The notes: generated from the letters alone by a model not told the origin. DNA of 64,000 nucleotides from Conexibacter woesei DSM 14684 (GCF_000025265.1 NC_013739.1:310001-374000), one strand, 5' to 3'; positions 9,218 through 17,353 are shown, counted from the first letter of the stretch. Made by a program: numbers and translations.

Positions 9218-10456
9218 TCAGGCGACCGTCGCGGCGACCCTGCCGGTGCGCACCCGCGCGGCCAGCACGGCGACGACGAGCGCGAGCACGACGACGAGCG
9301 AGCCGAACAGGCGGAAGGTCGCGTCGAGCCCGAGGTCGCCGACGACGACGCCCGCGACGATCGCCGGCACCGCGAGCGACAGGTACGCGACGACGTAGAA
9401 CGCCGACATCACCTCGGCGCGCTGCGCGGGCGGGATGACGGCGGTCAGCGAGCGCAGCGCGCCGAGGAACGCGACGCCCCAGCCGGCGCCGGTCACGACG
9501 CCGCCGGTGAGGAACAGCGCGGCGGAGCCGGTCGAGAGCGACAGGACGGTCAGCGCCATGCCGAACGCGAGCACCGCCGCGCCGGCCGACGCGGCGCGGT
9601 GCGCGTCGGTGTGCTGCCAGCGCAGCTGCGTGAAGACGCCCGGGAGCGTCAGCGCCAGGATCGCGACCCCGCCCGCCAGATGGCTGCTCGTGTGCAGCAT
9701 CTCGCCCGCGAGCCGCGGTCCGAGCGACAGGTAGATCCCGCCGATCGACCACGACGCGAGCACGCCGAGGGCGGACAGCAGGAACGCGCCGCGGATCGCC
9801 GGCGGCACCTGCGGCCGCTGGATCCGCAGCTGCGGGCGGCTCGGGGAGGCGACCGGCTCGGGCAGCGCGATCGTCGCGACGAGCGCGACGGCGAACAGCG
9901 TGCCGAGCACGACGAACGGCAGCACGCGCGGCGCGGGCGCGTACTGGACGAGCGCGGCGGCGACGATCGAGCCGATGCCCATCCCGGCTGCGCTGACGGT
10001 GCCGTTGACGAGCCCGACGCGTCTGCCGTCGGCGCGCGGGTGGAGGTCGATCAGCGCGGCACCGGCGGCGCCGAGCGCGACGCCGGTCGAGACGCCTTGC
10101 AGCAGCCGCGCGGCGAACAGCCACGCGACCGAATCGGCGAACGCGAAGACGGCGGTCGAGAGGATCAGACCGGTCAACGCGACGATCAGCACCGGCCGAC
10201 GGCCCGCGTCGTCGGAGACCGAGCCCGCGACGAGCAGGGCGGTCAGCACCCCGAGGCAGTAGACGGCGTAGACGAGCGTCAGCACGAGCGTCGAGAACTG
10301 CCAGTCGTCCTGGTAGACCCCGTAGAGCGGTGAGGGGGCGGCGGATGCGGCGAGCGCCAGGCCGATCACCGCGGCGACGACCGCGAACGCGGGCGTGCCC
10401 GAGAGCCGGCGCGAGGCCGCGACGGCGGTCGGTGGAGGCGAGGACGGGAACGACAA
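9218..10456 (-). CDS. MFS efflux transporter (12 TM)
   Basis: A 412-residue major facilitator with about 12 membrane segments; the loop 2-3 signature is visible as 'AGSVSDDAGRRPVL' and the motif C region as 'GAAGAALIDLHP..GRRVGLVNG', as in drug:H+ antiporters. A TTG at 10456 is chosen as start because an AAGGAG ribosome site lies 7 bases upstream, whereas the upstream ATG at 10516 would run through the regulatory region. It is divergent from an ArsR-type regulator at 10516; the 59 bases between hold the likely operator, so the pump is probably induced by that regulator's ligand. Substrate unknown. Confidence 0.85.
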   Translation of the reverse strand: MSFPSSPPPTAVAASRRLSGTPAFAVVAAVIGLALAASAAPSPLYGVYQDDWQFSTLVLTLVYAVYCLGVLTALLVAGSVSDDAGRRPVLIVALTGLILSTAVFAFADSVAWLFAARLLQGVSTGVALGAAGAALIDLHPRADGRRVGLVNGTVSAAGMGIGSIVAAALVQYAPAPRVLPFVVLGTLFAVALVATIALPEPVASPSRPQLRIQRPQVPPAIRGAFLLSALGVLASWSIGGIYLSLGPRLAGEMLHTSSHLAGGVAILALTLPGVFTQLRWQHTDAHRAASAGAAVLAFGMALTVLSLSTGSAALFLTGGVVTGAGWGVAFLGALRSLTAVIPPAQRAEVMSAFYVVAYLSLAVPAIVAGVVVGDLGLDATFRLFGSLVVVLALVVAVLAARVRTGRVAATVA

Positions 10457-10474
10457 GGGGGGCTCCTTCGAAAG

Positions 10475-10517
10475 TTCCAAAGATGTGGAAGGAGTGTTGT
10501 ACCATAGTACGAGCAAT
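10475..10517. promoter_or_regulatory. Operator region of ArsR/MFS pair
   Basis: Between the divergent starts are TTCCA-N6-TGGAA (10475-10490) and a TTGTAC-CATA-GTAC element at about 10498-10511 followed by GAGCAA. The TTGTAC half-site recurs twice at the next ArsR/MFS locus (11150 and 11203), so it is the best candidate operator. Regulator-site pairing is inferred. Confidence 0.5.
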
Positions 10518-10830
10518 GTCGAATCAAGTCCGAGAGATTCCTCATCCGGCGGTCGACCAGTTCGACCTCGCGACGATCCTGCGGACGTGCGGCGAGCCGC
10601 TCCGGCTCGCGTTGATCCGTCTGCTCGCCGACGGGCATGAGCGCAACTGCGGTGATCTGGCGGCGACGCTGGAGCTGCCGATCTCGACGACGTCGTACCA
10701 CCTGCGGCTGCTGCGCGAGGCTGGCGTCACGCGCACGCGCGCAGCCGGCACCGGCCGTTGGATCTCGCTGCGCCGCGACGACCTCGACGCCAGGTATCCC
10801 GGTCTCGTCGACGTGCTGCTCGGCCGCTAG
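10516..10830 (+). CDS. ArsR-type helix-turn-helix repressor
   Basis: A 104-residue winged helix protein: 'ILRTCGEPLRLALIRLLADG', 'LAATLELPISTTSYHLRLLREAGV' (recognition helix) and wing 'TRTRAAGTGRWISL'. It lacks the classic ELCVCDL metal box; the only cysteines are in 'LRTCGEP' and 'RNCGDL', so a metal sensor is possible but not shown. It lies head to head with the MFS pump it most likely represses, and its stop abuts that of the next ArsR gene (10830/10831). The two ArsR proteins are clearly related ('LRRDDLDARYPGLVDVLL' against 'LRREDLDARFPGLLDSVL'). Confidence 0.85.
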   Translation: MSNQVREIPHPAVDQFDLATILRTCGEPLRLALIRLLADGHERNCGDLAATLELPISTTSYHLRLLREAGVTRTRAAGTGRWISLRRDDLDARYPGLVDVLLGR

Positions 10831-11142
10831 TCAGGCGTCGCTCGGCTCGCCGGCGAGCACGGAGTCGAGCAGTCCCGGGAAGCGCGCGTCGAGATCCTCG
10901 CGCCGCAGCTTGAGGTAGATCTTGCGTCCCTCGGGGCGCTCCCATGTCACGCCGCTCTCGCGCAGCGCGCGCCAGTGCGTCGTCATCGTCGACCGCGACA
11001 CGTCCGGGACCAGATCGCCGCAGACGCACTCCGTCTCGGAGGAGAGCGCCCGCGCCACCTGCAGCCGGATCGGGTGGCCGAGCGCCGCGAGCACGTCGAC
11101 CAGCTCGATCTCGTCGCGGCTGGGGTGGTGCGGGGTTGTCAT
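10831..11142 (-). CDS. ArsR-type helix-turn-helix repressor
   Basis: A 103-residue winged helix regulator with 'LAALGHPIRLQVARALSSE', 'CVCGDLVPDVSRSTMTTHWRALRES' and C-terminal 'LRREDLDARFPG'. 'ECVCGDL' resembles the ArsR-family metal motif ELCVCDL, so thiol-based sensing is plausible. The ATG at 11142 is used; the longer frame to 11277 runs through the operator region. It is divergent from the 14-TM pump at 11265 and paralogous to the convergent ArsR gene just beside it, so the two regulator-pump units look like an ancient duplication arranged tail to tail. Confidence 0.87.
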   Translation of the reverse strand: MTTPHHPSRDEIELVDVLAALGHPIRLQVARALSSETECVCGDLVPDVSRSTMTTHWRALRESGVTWERPEGRKIYLKLRREDLDARFPGLLDSVLAGEPSDA

Positions 11143-11149
11143 GAGAAGA

Positions 11150-11168
11150 TTGTACGCGAGTTTCGTAC
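11150..11168 (-). promoter_or_regulatory. Candidate ArsR operator, regulator side
   Basis: TTGTACG-CGAGTTT-CGTAC: GTACG and CGTAC form a 5-7-5 inverted repeat starting 8 bases before the ArsR ATG (11142). It shares TTGTAC with the sites at 10498 and 11203, which fits autoregulation. Confidence 0.5.
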
Positions 11169-11185
11169 GGATTCTGTCGAAGCTC

Positions 11186-11231
11186 TTGACAGCGGGAAGC
11201 CATTGTACGATTGTTCCGTACAGTCGTACAA
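11186..11231 (+). promoter_or_regulatory. Pump promoter with TTGTACGA operator
   Basis: A perfect -35 TTGACA (11186-11191) is followed at 17 bases by GATTGT (11209-11214). A perfect 8-13-8 inverted repeat, TTGTACGA (11203-11210) and TCGTACAA (11224-11231), overlaps the -10 and start region, and a second GTAC lies in its spacer. A repressor bound here would block RNA polymerase. Confidence 0.6.
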
Positions 11232-11264
11232 CGCTCTCTTCTCTGCTGCCCTCAAGGAGTTCCG

Positions 11265-12722
11265 ATGTCTTCTCCACCCGTTGCCCGGGAGGCGCGTCCG
11301 CGCCATCTCGGCTGGGCGCTCGCGCTGCTCGCGTTCGCGCAGCTGATCATCGCCCTGGATTACACGATCGTCTTCGTCGCGCTGCCCGACATCGGCAGCG
11401 ACCTCGGCTTCTCCGGTCACACGCTGCAATGGGTGGTGAGCGGCTACGCGGTCGCGTTCGGCGGCTTCCTGCTGCTGGGCGGGCGCGCCGCCGACCTGCT
11501 CGGCCGACGCCGCATGTTCGTGCTCGCATTGCTCCTCTACGCCGGCTCGTCGCTGCTCGGTGGGCTGGCGACGACCTCCGAGCTGCTCGTCGGCGCACGC
11601 GTCGTGCAGGGGATCGGCGGAGCGCTGCTGTTCCCCGCGACGCTGTCGCTCGTCAACACGATGTTCGCTGAGGGTCGCGAGCGCAACCGCGCGCTCGCCG
11701 TGTGGGGCGGCGCTGGCGCGACCGGGCTGTCGCTCGGCTCGCTGGCCGGCGGCGTGCTGACCGAGTCGTTCGGCTGGGCCGCCGTCTTCTACGTCAACGT
11801 GCCGCTCGCCGCCGGCGCGGCACTGCTCGCGTTCACCCTCCTCACGCGTGACGCGCCGCGCGAGCGCGGCCGCAGCTTCGACCTCCCCGGTGCGCTGACC
11901 GCGACGGCCGGCGTCACCCTGCTGGTGACGGTGCTGGTGCAGGGTCCGGAGTCGGGCTGGACGTCGACGCCCGTCGTGCTGGCCGCGCTGCTGGCAGTCG
12001 TGCTGCTGGCCGGGTTCGTCGCGATCGAGGCGCGTGGTCGCGATCCGCTGATGCCGCTGCGCCTGTTCGGCAACGCCAGCCTGCGCGCGTCGATGGCGGT
12101 GACGTTCGTCTTCATGGGAACGCTCGGCGCGCTGCCGTACTTCCTCACGCTCTACTTCCAGACCGTCCACGGCTACAGCGCGCTGCAGACCGGCTTCGCC
12201 TTCCTCGGGCCGTCGCTGGCGATCGCGATCGGCACGCAGCTCGGCGAGCGGCTGGCGGCGGTCGCGGGCGTGCGCCGCACGCTCGCCGGCGGCCTCGCGC
12301 TCGGCGCGGTCGGCACCGCCGTGCTCGCGTTCGGGATGACGGTCGACGGCACGTATCTGACGCTGCTGCCCGGGATCGTGCTGATGGGCGTCGGCCAGGG
12401 CATCGCCTGGACGAACATGTGGATCGCCGCATCCAACGGCGTCGCGCAGGAGGAGCAGGGGATCGCCTCGGGCATGGCCTCGACAACGCAGCAGGTCGGC
12501 GCCGCCGTCGGCCTCGCGGTGCTGATCGCGATCTCCAGCAGCGGCCTCGACGGCCTCACCGGCCAGCCGCTCCAGCAGGCGACCGCGGACGGCCTCCAGA
12601 CCGCCGTCTACGTCGCGGCCGGCGGCATCCTCCTCGGCCTCGCCGCCGCGCTCAACCTCCGCCGCGCTCCGGCGGCCGGACTGGCCGGAGCAACCCCCGC
12701 CGTCGCCTCCGCGAGAGGCTGA
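11265..12722 (+). CDS. DHA2-family MFS drug exporter (14 TM)
   Basis: A 485-residue transporter of the EmrB/QacA type: 14 predicted segments, motif A 'GGRAADLLGRRRMFV', the membrane-1 'LDYTIVFVALPDI' and motif C region 'GATGLSLGSLAGGVLTESFGW'. ATG 11265 has an AAGGAG site 8 bases upstream. It is about half identical by eye to the pump at 34955-36430, including an unusual shared C-terminal loop ('LDGLTGQPLQQATADGLQT' here, 'LDGLTGEPLRIATADGLRT' there). Proton-driven export of lipophilic drugs or dyes is expected; the inducer is unknown. Controlled by the ArsR protein encoded divergently. Confidence 0.9.
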   Translation: MSSPPVAREARPRHLGWALALLAFAQLIIALDYTIVFVALPDIGSDLGFSGHTLQWVVSGYAVAFGGFLLLGGRAADLLGRRRMFVLALLLYAGSSLLGGLATTSELLVGARVVQGIGGALLFPATLSLVNTMFAEGRERNRALAVWGGAGATGLSLGSLAGGVLTESFGWAAVFYVNVPLAAGAALLAFTLLTRDAPRERGRSFDLPGALTATAGVTLLVTVLVQGPESGWTSTPVVLAALLAVVLLAGFVAIEARGRDPLMPLRLFGNASLRASMAVTFVFMGTLGALPYFLTLYFQTVHGYSALQTGFAFLGPSLAIAIGTQLGERLAAVAGVRRTLAGGLALGAVGTAVLAFGMTVDGTYLTLLPGIVLMGVGQGIAWTNMWIAASNGVAQEEQGIASGMASTTQQVGAAVGLAVLIAISSSGLDGLTGQPLQQATADGLQTAVYVAAGGILLGLAAALNLRRAPAAGLAGATPAVASARG

Positions 12723-12740
12723 CGATCCGGCACGGACGAT

Positions 12741-12790
12741 CCGCGTGGCGCCGCGTCAGTGCGCCGCGCGGACGTCAGCGCGCCACGCGG
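12741..12790. terminator. Long inverted repeat between pump and vapC
   Basis: CCGCGTGGCGC (12741-12751) and GCGCCACGCGG (12780-12790) form an 11-bp perfect inverted repeat around the end of vapC (stop 12775-12777). It may be a bidirectional terminator with a 28-base loop; the loop length makes this tentative. Confidence 0.35.
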
Positions 12791-13164
12791 ACATCCGTCC
12801 GAGTGAAGTCGCCGCCCTTGAACAGCAGCGGCCGGTCCATCGTGCGCGCGAGCGCATAGCTGAAGCAGTCGCCGAAGTTGAGCCCCGCGGGCGAGTTGCC
12901 CTTCCCGAACCGCACCCACGCTCGCCGCGCGGCGAGCGCCTGCGTCAGGTCGACGGGGACGCAACGGATGCGGGTCTCCTGCAGCAGGTCGTCGAGGTCG
13001 CGGAGGCCGACGACCCCGCTGTTCTTGTGCATGACGATCGAGCACTCGAGCAGAGAGGCGGCCGAGAGCAGCGGATCATCCACATCCGTGAGCGTCGCCG
13101 AGAGCTCCGTCGCGTCCTCTTCATCCAGCAGGATCGCGACGACGGCCGAGCTGTCCACCACCAT
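12775..13164 (-). CDS. vapC: VapC-family PIN-domain ribonuclease toxin
   Basis: A 129-residue PIN domain with the acidic pocket visible: Asp4 in 'VVDSSAVVAIL', Glu40 in 'LLECSIV', Asp99 in 'NFGDCFSYALA' and Asp119 in 'LLFKGGDFTRTD'. VapC toxins are Mg-dependent RNases that cut tRNA or rRNA and arrest growth until bound by VapB. Its ATG overlaps the stop of the upstream vapB by one base (TGATG), so translation of the two is coupled. Length and motif order are normal, so it appears intact. Confidence 0.92.
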   Translation of the reverse strand: MVVDSSAVVAILLDEEDATELSATLTDVDDPLLSAASLLECSIVMHKNSGVVGLRDLDDLLQETRIRCVPVDLTQALAARRAWVRFGKGNSPAGLNFGDCFSYALARTMDRPLLFKGGDFTRTDVRVAR

Positions 13165-13382
13165 CAGGTCGGCAGGCCGTCGTCGTCGTACCCGAGGATC
13201 TCGTCCGGGCTGCGTGGATCGAGTACGCGCCGTGACGCAGCGCGTCTCACGATCCGCACGATGGCCGCATATCGCTCCTCGCCGGGCGGGTAGCCGGGCA
13301 GGCCGTCGGAGGGGTGAAGCCGTGCGCCGTCGTGCGCGCGTTCGAGCTCGATGAATCCGGGGTCGTCGAGATGGAGTGTCAT
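13164..13382 (-). CDS. vapB: VapB-type antitoxin
   Basis: A 72-residue protein whose C-terminus 'LDPRSPDEILGYDDDGLPT' matches the toxin-binding tail of one VapB class ('RSADEILGYDE.GLP'). The N-terminal part ('MTLHLDDPGFIELERAHDG') is unlike a standard ribbon-helix-helix and its DNA-binding fold is unclear. It is upstream of and coupled to vapC, as usual, and should autorepress the operon. The 5' side is odd: instead of a Shine-Dalgarno sequence, the message carries CCTCCTTT six bases before the ATG, which is the anti-Shine-Dalgarno sequence itself. Confidence 0.82.
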   Translation of the reverse strand: MTLHLDDPGFIELERAHDGARLHPSDGLPGYPPGEERYAAIVRIVRRAASRRVLDPRSPDEILGYDDDGLPT

Positions 13383-13580
13383 CGCTCAAAGGAGGCTAGA
13401 ACGGCGCGTTCGATCGGTCCACCCGATCTGTGGTGTATCGGGGTGCGGGCAGTCGGTGGGCGGCGGTGAGGTCAGCATGCGCTCCACCTTGCCGGAACAA
13501 ATGTGACGTGTCTGGCGCGGTTTGCATGAATTCACGCGCGACCGCCGGATCGGGCGGATCGCCCGGCTACGCTCAGAGCC

Positions 13581-15677
13581 ATGTCCGCATCCGTCGCCCC
13601 CGCCTTCGCCGCGCAGACGCTCGACCGCCTCCGAGCGCTCACCGGCGACCCCTCGGCCGAGTTCCGCGACGGGCAGCTGGAGGCGATCCACGACGTCGTC
13701 GCCGACCGCGCGCGGGTGCTGTGCGTGCAGCGCACCGGCTGGGGCAAGTCGGCCGTCTACTTCCTCGCCACCTCGCTGCTGCGCGCGAAGGGCGCCGGGC
13801 CGACGCTGATCGTCTCGCCGCTGCTGGCGCTGATGCGCAACCAGATCGCGGGCGCCGAGCGGCTCGGGCTGCGCGCGTTCACGATCAACTCGACCAACCG
13901 CGACGAGTGGGACGCGATCCGCGCCGGCCTCGCCGCCGACGAGATCGACCTGCTGCTGATCTCGCCAGAGCGGCTCAACAACCCGCGCTTCCGCGACGAG
14001 ATGCTGCCGCTGTTCGCCGCCTCGGTCGGTCTGCTGGTGATCGACGAGGCACACTGCATCTCGGACTGGGGCCACGACTTCCGGCCCGACTACCGGCGCG
14101 TGAAGGACATGCTCGCCGCGCTGCCGGAGCGCGTCGCGGTGCTCGGCACGACCGCGACCGCGAACGACCGCGTCGTGAGAGACGTGCTCGACCAGCTCGG
14201 CGCGGGCGCCCGCGCCGACGAGCCGCTGCGTTCGTACCGCGGCCCGCTCGGCCGCGGCTCGCTGCGGCTCGAAGCGCTCGAGCTGCCGCGCCCGGCCGAG
14301 CGGCTCGCGTGGCTCGTCGAGCACCTGCCGCAGCTGCCCGGCTCCGGCATCGTGTACACGCTCACCAAGCGCGACGCCGACCAGGTCGCCTCGTTCCTCA
14401 CCGCCAACGGCATCCCCGCGCTCGCCTACAGCGGCGAGCAGCAGACCGAAGACCGGATCGCGGCGGAGGAGCGCCTGCTGCGCAACGACGTCAAGGCGCT
14501 CGTCGCGACGAGCGCGCTCGGGATGGGCTACGACAAGGCCGACCTCGAGTTCGTCGTCCACTATCAGGCGCCGGGCTCGGTCGTCTCCTACTACCAGCAG
14601 GTCGGGCGTGCCGGTCGCGGGGTCGACCACGCCGAGGTGATCCTGCTGCGCGGCACCGAGGACCGGCGCATCCAGGACTTCTTCATCGAGCAGGCGTTCC
14701 CCGCGCAGGAGAAGGTCCAGACCGTCCTCGCCGAGCTGCGCGGCGCGGCGATGGCGGGCGAAGGCTGCACGAGCCGCGAGCTGATGGCCGTCGTCAACCT
14801 CGGCGCCGGGCGGATCGAGGCGATGCTGAAGATCCTCGACGTCGAGGGTGCGGTCCGACGCGACGGAACGCGCTGGACCGCGGTCGAGGGCAGCGACTGG
14901 CGCTACGACGGCGAGCGCTACGCGCAGATCACGGCGCTGCGGCGCGCCGAGCAGGAGGCGATGGCCTCGTTCGGGACCGACGGGCGCTGCCTGATGCGCG
15001 CCTTGCAGGAGGAGCTGGACGATCCGGAGCCGCAGGACTGCGGCCGCTGCTCGGTCTGCGCGGGGCCGCGCTTCGCGCAGCCGCCGGATGCGCGGCTCGT
15101 CGAGCACGCCCAGCGCCATCTGCGCTCCAAGCCGCTGGTGCTGGAGCAGCGCAAGATGGCGCCTGACCCCGGCGGGACGATGCGCAAGATCCCGGTCGAT
15201 GCGCTGATCGAGCCCGGCTGGGCGCTCGCGCGGCTGGGCGACGGCGGCTGGTGGCCCGCGGTCGAGCGCGGGCTCCGCGCCGGGCGCTTCGACGACGAGA
15301 TCGCGGTCGCGCTCGCCGACGCGCTGCGGGGCGGCGGGGCGGGCACGCCGGCGTGGGTCACGAGCGTCCCGTCGGTCGCGAACGGCGCGGCGGTCGACGC
15401 GCTCGCCGAGCAGCTCGCGCGCCAGCTCGGCGTGCCGCGGCTGCACCTGCTGGAACGCCGCGAGCAGCGGCCGCCCCAGCGTGAGATGGCGAACGCGGCG
15501 CAGCAGGCCGCGAACGTGCGCGGAGCCTTCGCCGTCGTCCAGGAGCCCCTGCCCGGGGCCGGCGTCCTGCTCGACGACCGGCGGCTGTCGGGCTTCACGC
15601 TCGCGATGGTCGGCGGGCAGCTGCGCAAGGCCGGCGCGGAGCGGATCGTGCCGCTGGCGCTCGCGACGCTGAACTGA
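13581..15677 (+). CDS. RecQ-family helicase with phosphoribosyltransferase-like tail
   Basis: A 698-residue protein. RecQ motifs: motif 0 'FRDGQLEAI', Walker A 'TGWGKS' (near 53), 'DEAHCISDWGHDFRPDY' (near 155), and motif VI 'YYQQVGRAGRG'. A RecQ zinc module follows: Cys-x16-Cys-x2-Cys-x2-Cys ending 'CGRCSVC' (residues ~469-492). No HRDC domain is seen. Instead the last ~100 residues contain 'GVLLDDRRLSGFTLAM', which resembles the PRPP loop of type I phosphoribosyltransferases (ComF-like), with Ser for the first Thr. It should unwind DNA 3'-5' in repair or recombination; the tail's role is unknown. A 198-base gap upstream separates it from vapB. The tail call is inferential. Confidence 0.85.
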   Translation: MSASVAPAFAAQTLDRLRALTGDPSAEFRDGQLEAIHDVVADRARVLCVQRTGWGKSAVYFLATSLLRAKGAGPTLIVSPLLALMRNQIAGAERLGLRAFTINSTNRDEWDAIRAGLAADEIDLLLISPERLNNPRFRDEMLPLFAASVGLLVIDEAHCISDWGHDFRPDYRRVKDMLAALPERVAVLGTTATANDRVVRDVLDQLGAGARADEPLRSYRGPLGRGSLRLEALELPRPAERLAWLVEHLPQLPGSGIVYTLTKRDADQVASFLTANGIPALAYSGEQQTEDRIAAEERLLRNDVKALVATSALGMGYDKADLEFVVHYQAPGSVVSYYQQVGRAGRGVDHAEVILLRGTEDRRIQDFFIEQAFPAQEKVQTVLAELRGAAMAGEGCTSRELMAVVNLGAGRIEAMLKILDVEGAVRRDGTRWTAVEGSDWRYDGERYAQITALRRAEQEAMASFGTDGRCLMRALQEELDDPEPQDCGRCSVCAGPRFAQPPDARLVEHAQRHLRSKPLVLEQRKMAPDPGGTMRKIPVDALIEPGWALARLGDGGWWPAVERGLRAGRFDDEIAVALADALRGGGAGTPAWVTSVPSVANGAAVDALAEQLARQLGVPRLHLLERREQRPPQREMANAAQQAANVRGAFAVVQEPLPGAGVLLDDRRLSGFTLAMVGGQLRKAGAERIVPLALATLN

Positions 15678-15710
15678 GTGAGCCGCGGGGGCAGACGCTG
15701 GCCGGGCCTG

Positions 15711-15816
15711 GCGCCTGACGGGATCGCGCAGGGCGGGATCAGGCGCTTGGCGCGGGATCGCGCGCACGGCGAGATCGCGCGCAGGGCGGGATCGCGCACA
15801 GGGCGGGGTCAGGCGC
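15711..15816. repeat. Degenerate GGGCGGGATC repeats and inverted repeats
   Basis: After the helicase stop, CAGGGCGGGATC-like units recur at about 15729, 15782 and 15799, and the octamer TCAGGCGC occurs at 15739 and 15809 with its complement GCGCCTGA at 15711. The 15711/15739 pair makes a perfect 8-bp inverted repeat with a 20-base loop. It lies between convergent genes, so it may act as terminator; the repetition looks like slippage-generated sequence. Confidence 0.45.
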
Positions 15817-17353
15817 TGGAGACGCTGATGTGGCGCGGATCGCGGCTCAGCGGTCCCCAGCCGCCGGTGCACTGACACAGGACGATCCGGTCGGCGCCAG
15901 GGGCGCCGGGAGTGACGGCGGCGGCCGGTTCGACGCGGTCGCGCCACGGCGAGCCCAGCGCGGCGGGACGCGGGACGGCCGACATGTGGAGCGTGAGCGG
16001 CTCGGCGCCGCGGGCGACGAGTGCGTCGAGGAGTCTCGAGAACCCGCGGTGCGGCAGCGAGCCCGTGTTGGGGAACCCGACCGAGAGGTAGAGGTCGAGC
16101 GGGCCCGGCCGATCGGAGAGCGCCATGCTCAGACGGCTGCCGAAGTGGCCGGAGGTCCCTCCGTGGTGGGGGACGTGGACCAGCCGCGCCCAGTCGAGCA
16201 CCTGCTCCCAGCCCTCGCTGAGCGACTCGTGGGAGCGGCCGCGCGCGCGTTGGAAGCCGGAGTCGCCGCTCAGCAGCACGCCGAAGCGCTGACCCGCCGA
16301 CATCGCCTGCCGGCTCCGGAACGCGACGACGTGGCTGAGGCGGTTGACGTTGCTCGGCAGTCCCGGATCGGTGTACAGCTGCGCGAACGCCTCCTTCACC
16401 ACCGGCAGCGCGTGGCGCAGTTGCGCGACGTACCCGCCGACGGGCGCCAGATGCCACGTCTCGACAGGCGTGCCCTGCGGCTGCGCCCGAGCCGGCGCCG
16501 GCCCGGTGTGGATCGGGATGCCGCGGCCGCGCAACAGCCGGATCAGCCGATCGAGCGTCGTCGCCGTCACGGCGTCGGCGCTGAACTCGAGCGCTCCGCG
16601 GACGAGCGCACCCTCGATCCCGCGCTGGCGCTGCGCCTGCTGCGCGACCTGGGCTGCGAGCGGATGCTGCGCGAGCCGGCGAGTCGCCTCGACGAGGTCG
16701 GAGAGCGCGGGCAGACCGGCTTCGAAGCACGCCTGCTCGGTGCGCAGCAGCCGCTCGTCGTCGAGCACGTCGGCGGGAGCCGTGGCGGTGGTGGCGCCGG
16801 TCGCGGCGACGGCCTGTGCCAGCCTTGGCTCCTCGGTCGGCCACAGCTCGGGCAGCGGAAGGCCGTCGAACTCCTCGACACGCGCGCCGATCGCATCGAT
16901 CGCATGCGGCAGGCCGTCGCGGATCGCTCGGCTGAGCCCGGTCTCGCCGATCAGGGCGTCGAGCGACCGCAGGCAGCTGCGCAGCCCGCCCAGGATCAGG
17001 TGGTCGCTTGCGAACGCGCTGTAGCCGGCGGCGGGGCCGTCCAGCTGCGGCGCCTCGATGAGATTCCCCGTCGGGTGCAGGAACGGCGGCACGAGCGCGA
17101 GGTCGACGCGCGGGCAGTCGGGCGAATCGAGCAGGCTGCAGAGGCCTTCGAGGTGGTCGGCATCGCAGTGCGTGCCGACGAGCAGGTTCACGTGCGGGGC
17201 GTGGGTGGCGACCCAGTCGTGATGACGCGCGTAGTAGCGCGCGTAGCCGCCGTCGACGAGCGCCGCCCAGGAGCGGTCGCCGTGGAGGCGGACGAGCGTC
17301 GAGTCGCCCTGCTCGACGTTCAGGAAGGCGACGTTGAGGCCGTCATGCCACAT
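15809..17353 (-). CDS. ComEC/Rec2-like metallo-beta-lactamase-fold protein
   Basis: A 514-residue soluble protein. The N-terminus 'VAFLNVEQGDSTLVRL' and 'LVDGG', then the metal motif 'THCDADHLEG' near residue 60, match the beta-lactamase-fold domain of ComEC. The second half of the fold ('VLLSGDSGFQR' near 361, 'VHVPHHGGTSGH' near 395, 'YLSVGFPNTGSLPHRG') is separated by an insertion of about 200 mostly helical residues. There are no membrane segments, so it is not a DNA-uptake channel; free-standing members are likely nucleases or phosphodiesterases, some in conflict systems. ATG 17353 overlaps the upstream gene by 11 bases. Convergent with the RecQ-type helicase. Confidence 0.78.
   Translation of the reverse strand: MWHDGLNVAFLNVEQGDSTLVRLHGDRSWAALVDGGYARYYARHHDWVATHAPHVNLLVGTHCDADHLEGLCSLLDSPDCPRVDLALVPPFLHPTGNLIEAPQLDGPAAGYSAFASDHLILGGLRSCLRSLDALIGETGLSRAIRDGLPHAIDAIGARVEEFDGLPLPELWPTEEPRLAQAVAATGATTATAPADVLDDERLLRTEQACFEAGLPALSDLVEATRRLAQHPLAAQVAQQAQRQRGIEGALVRGALEFSADAVTATTLDRLIRLLRGRGIPIHTGPAPARAQPQGTPVETWHLAPVGGYVAQLRHALPVVKEAFAQLYTDPGLPSNVNRLSHVVAFRSRQAMSAGQRFGVLLSGDSGFQRARGRSHESLSEGWEQVLDWARLVHVPHHGGTSGHFGSRLSMALSDRPGPLDLYLSVGFPNTGSLPHRGFSRLLDALVARGAEPLTLHMSAVPRPAALGSPWRDRVEPAAAVTPGAPGADRIVLCQCTGGWGPLSRDPRHISVSSA

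Noticed and set aside
13388-13395. AAAGGAGG ribosome site for an unlisted plus-strand gene
   Set aside because: No ATG, GTG or TTG with an open frame follows at a usable distance; it is the complement of the vapB leader.
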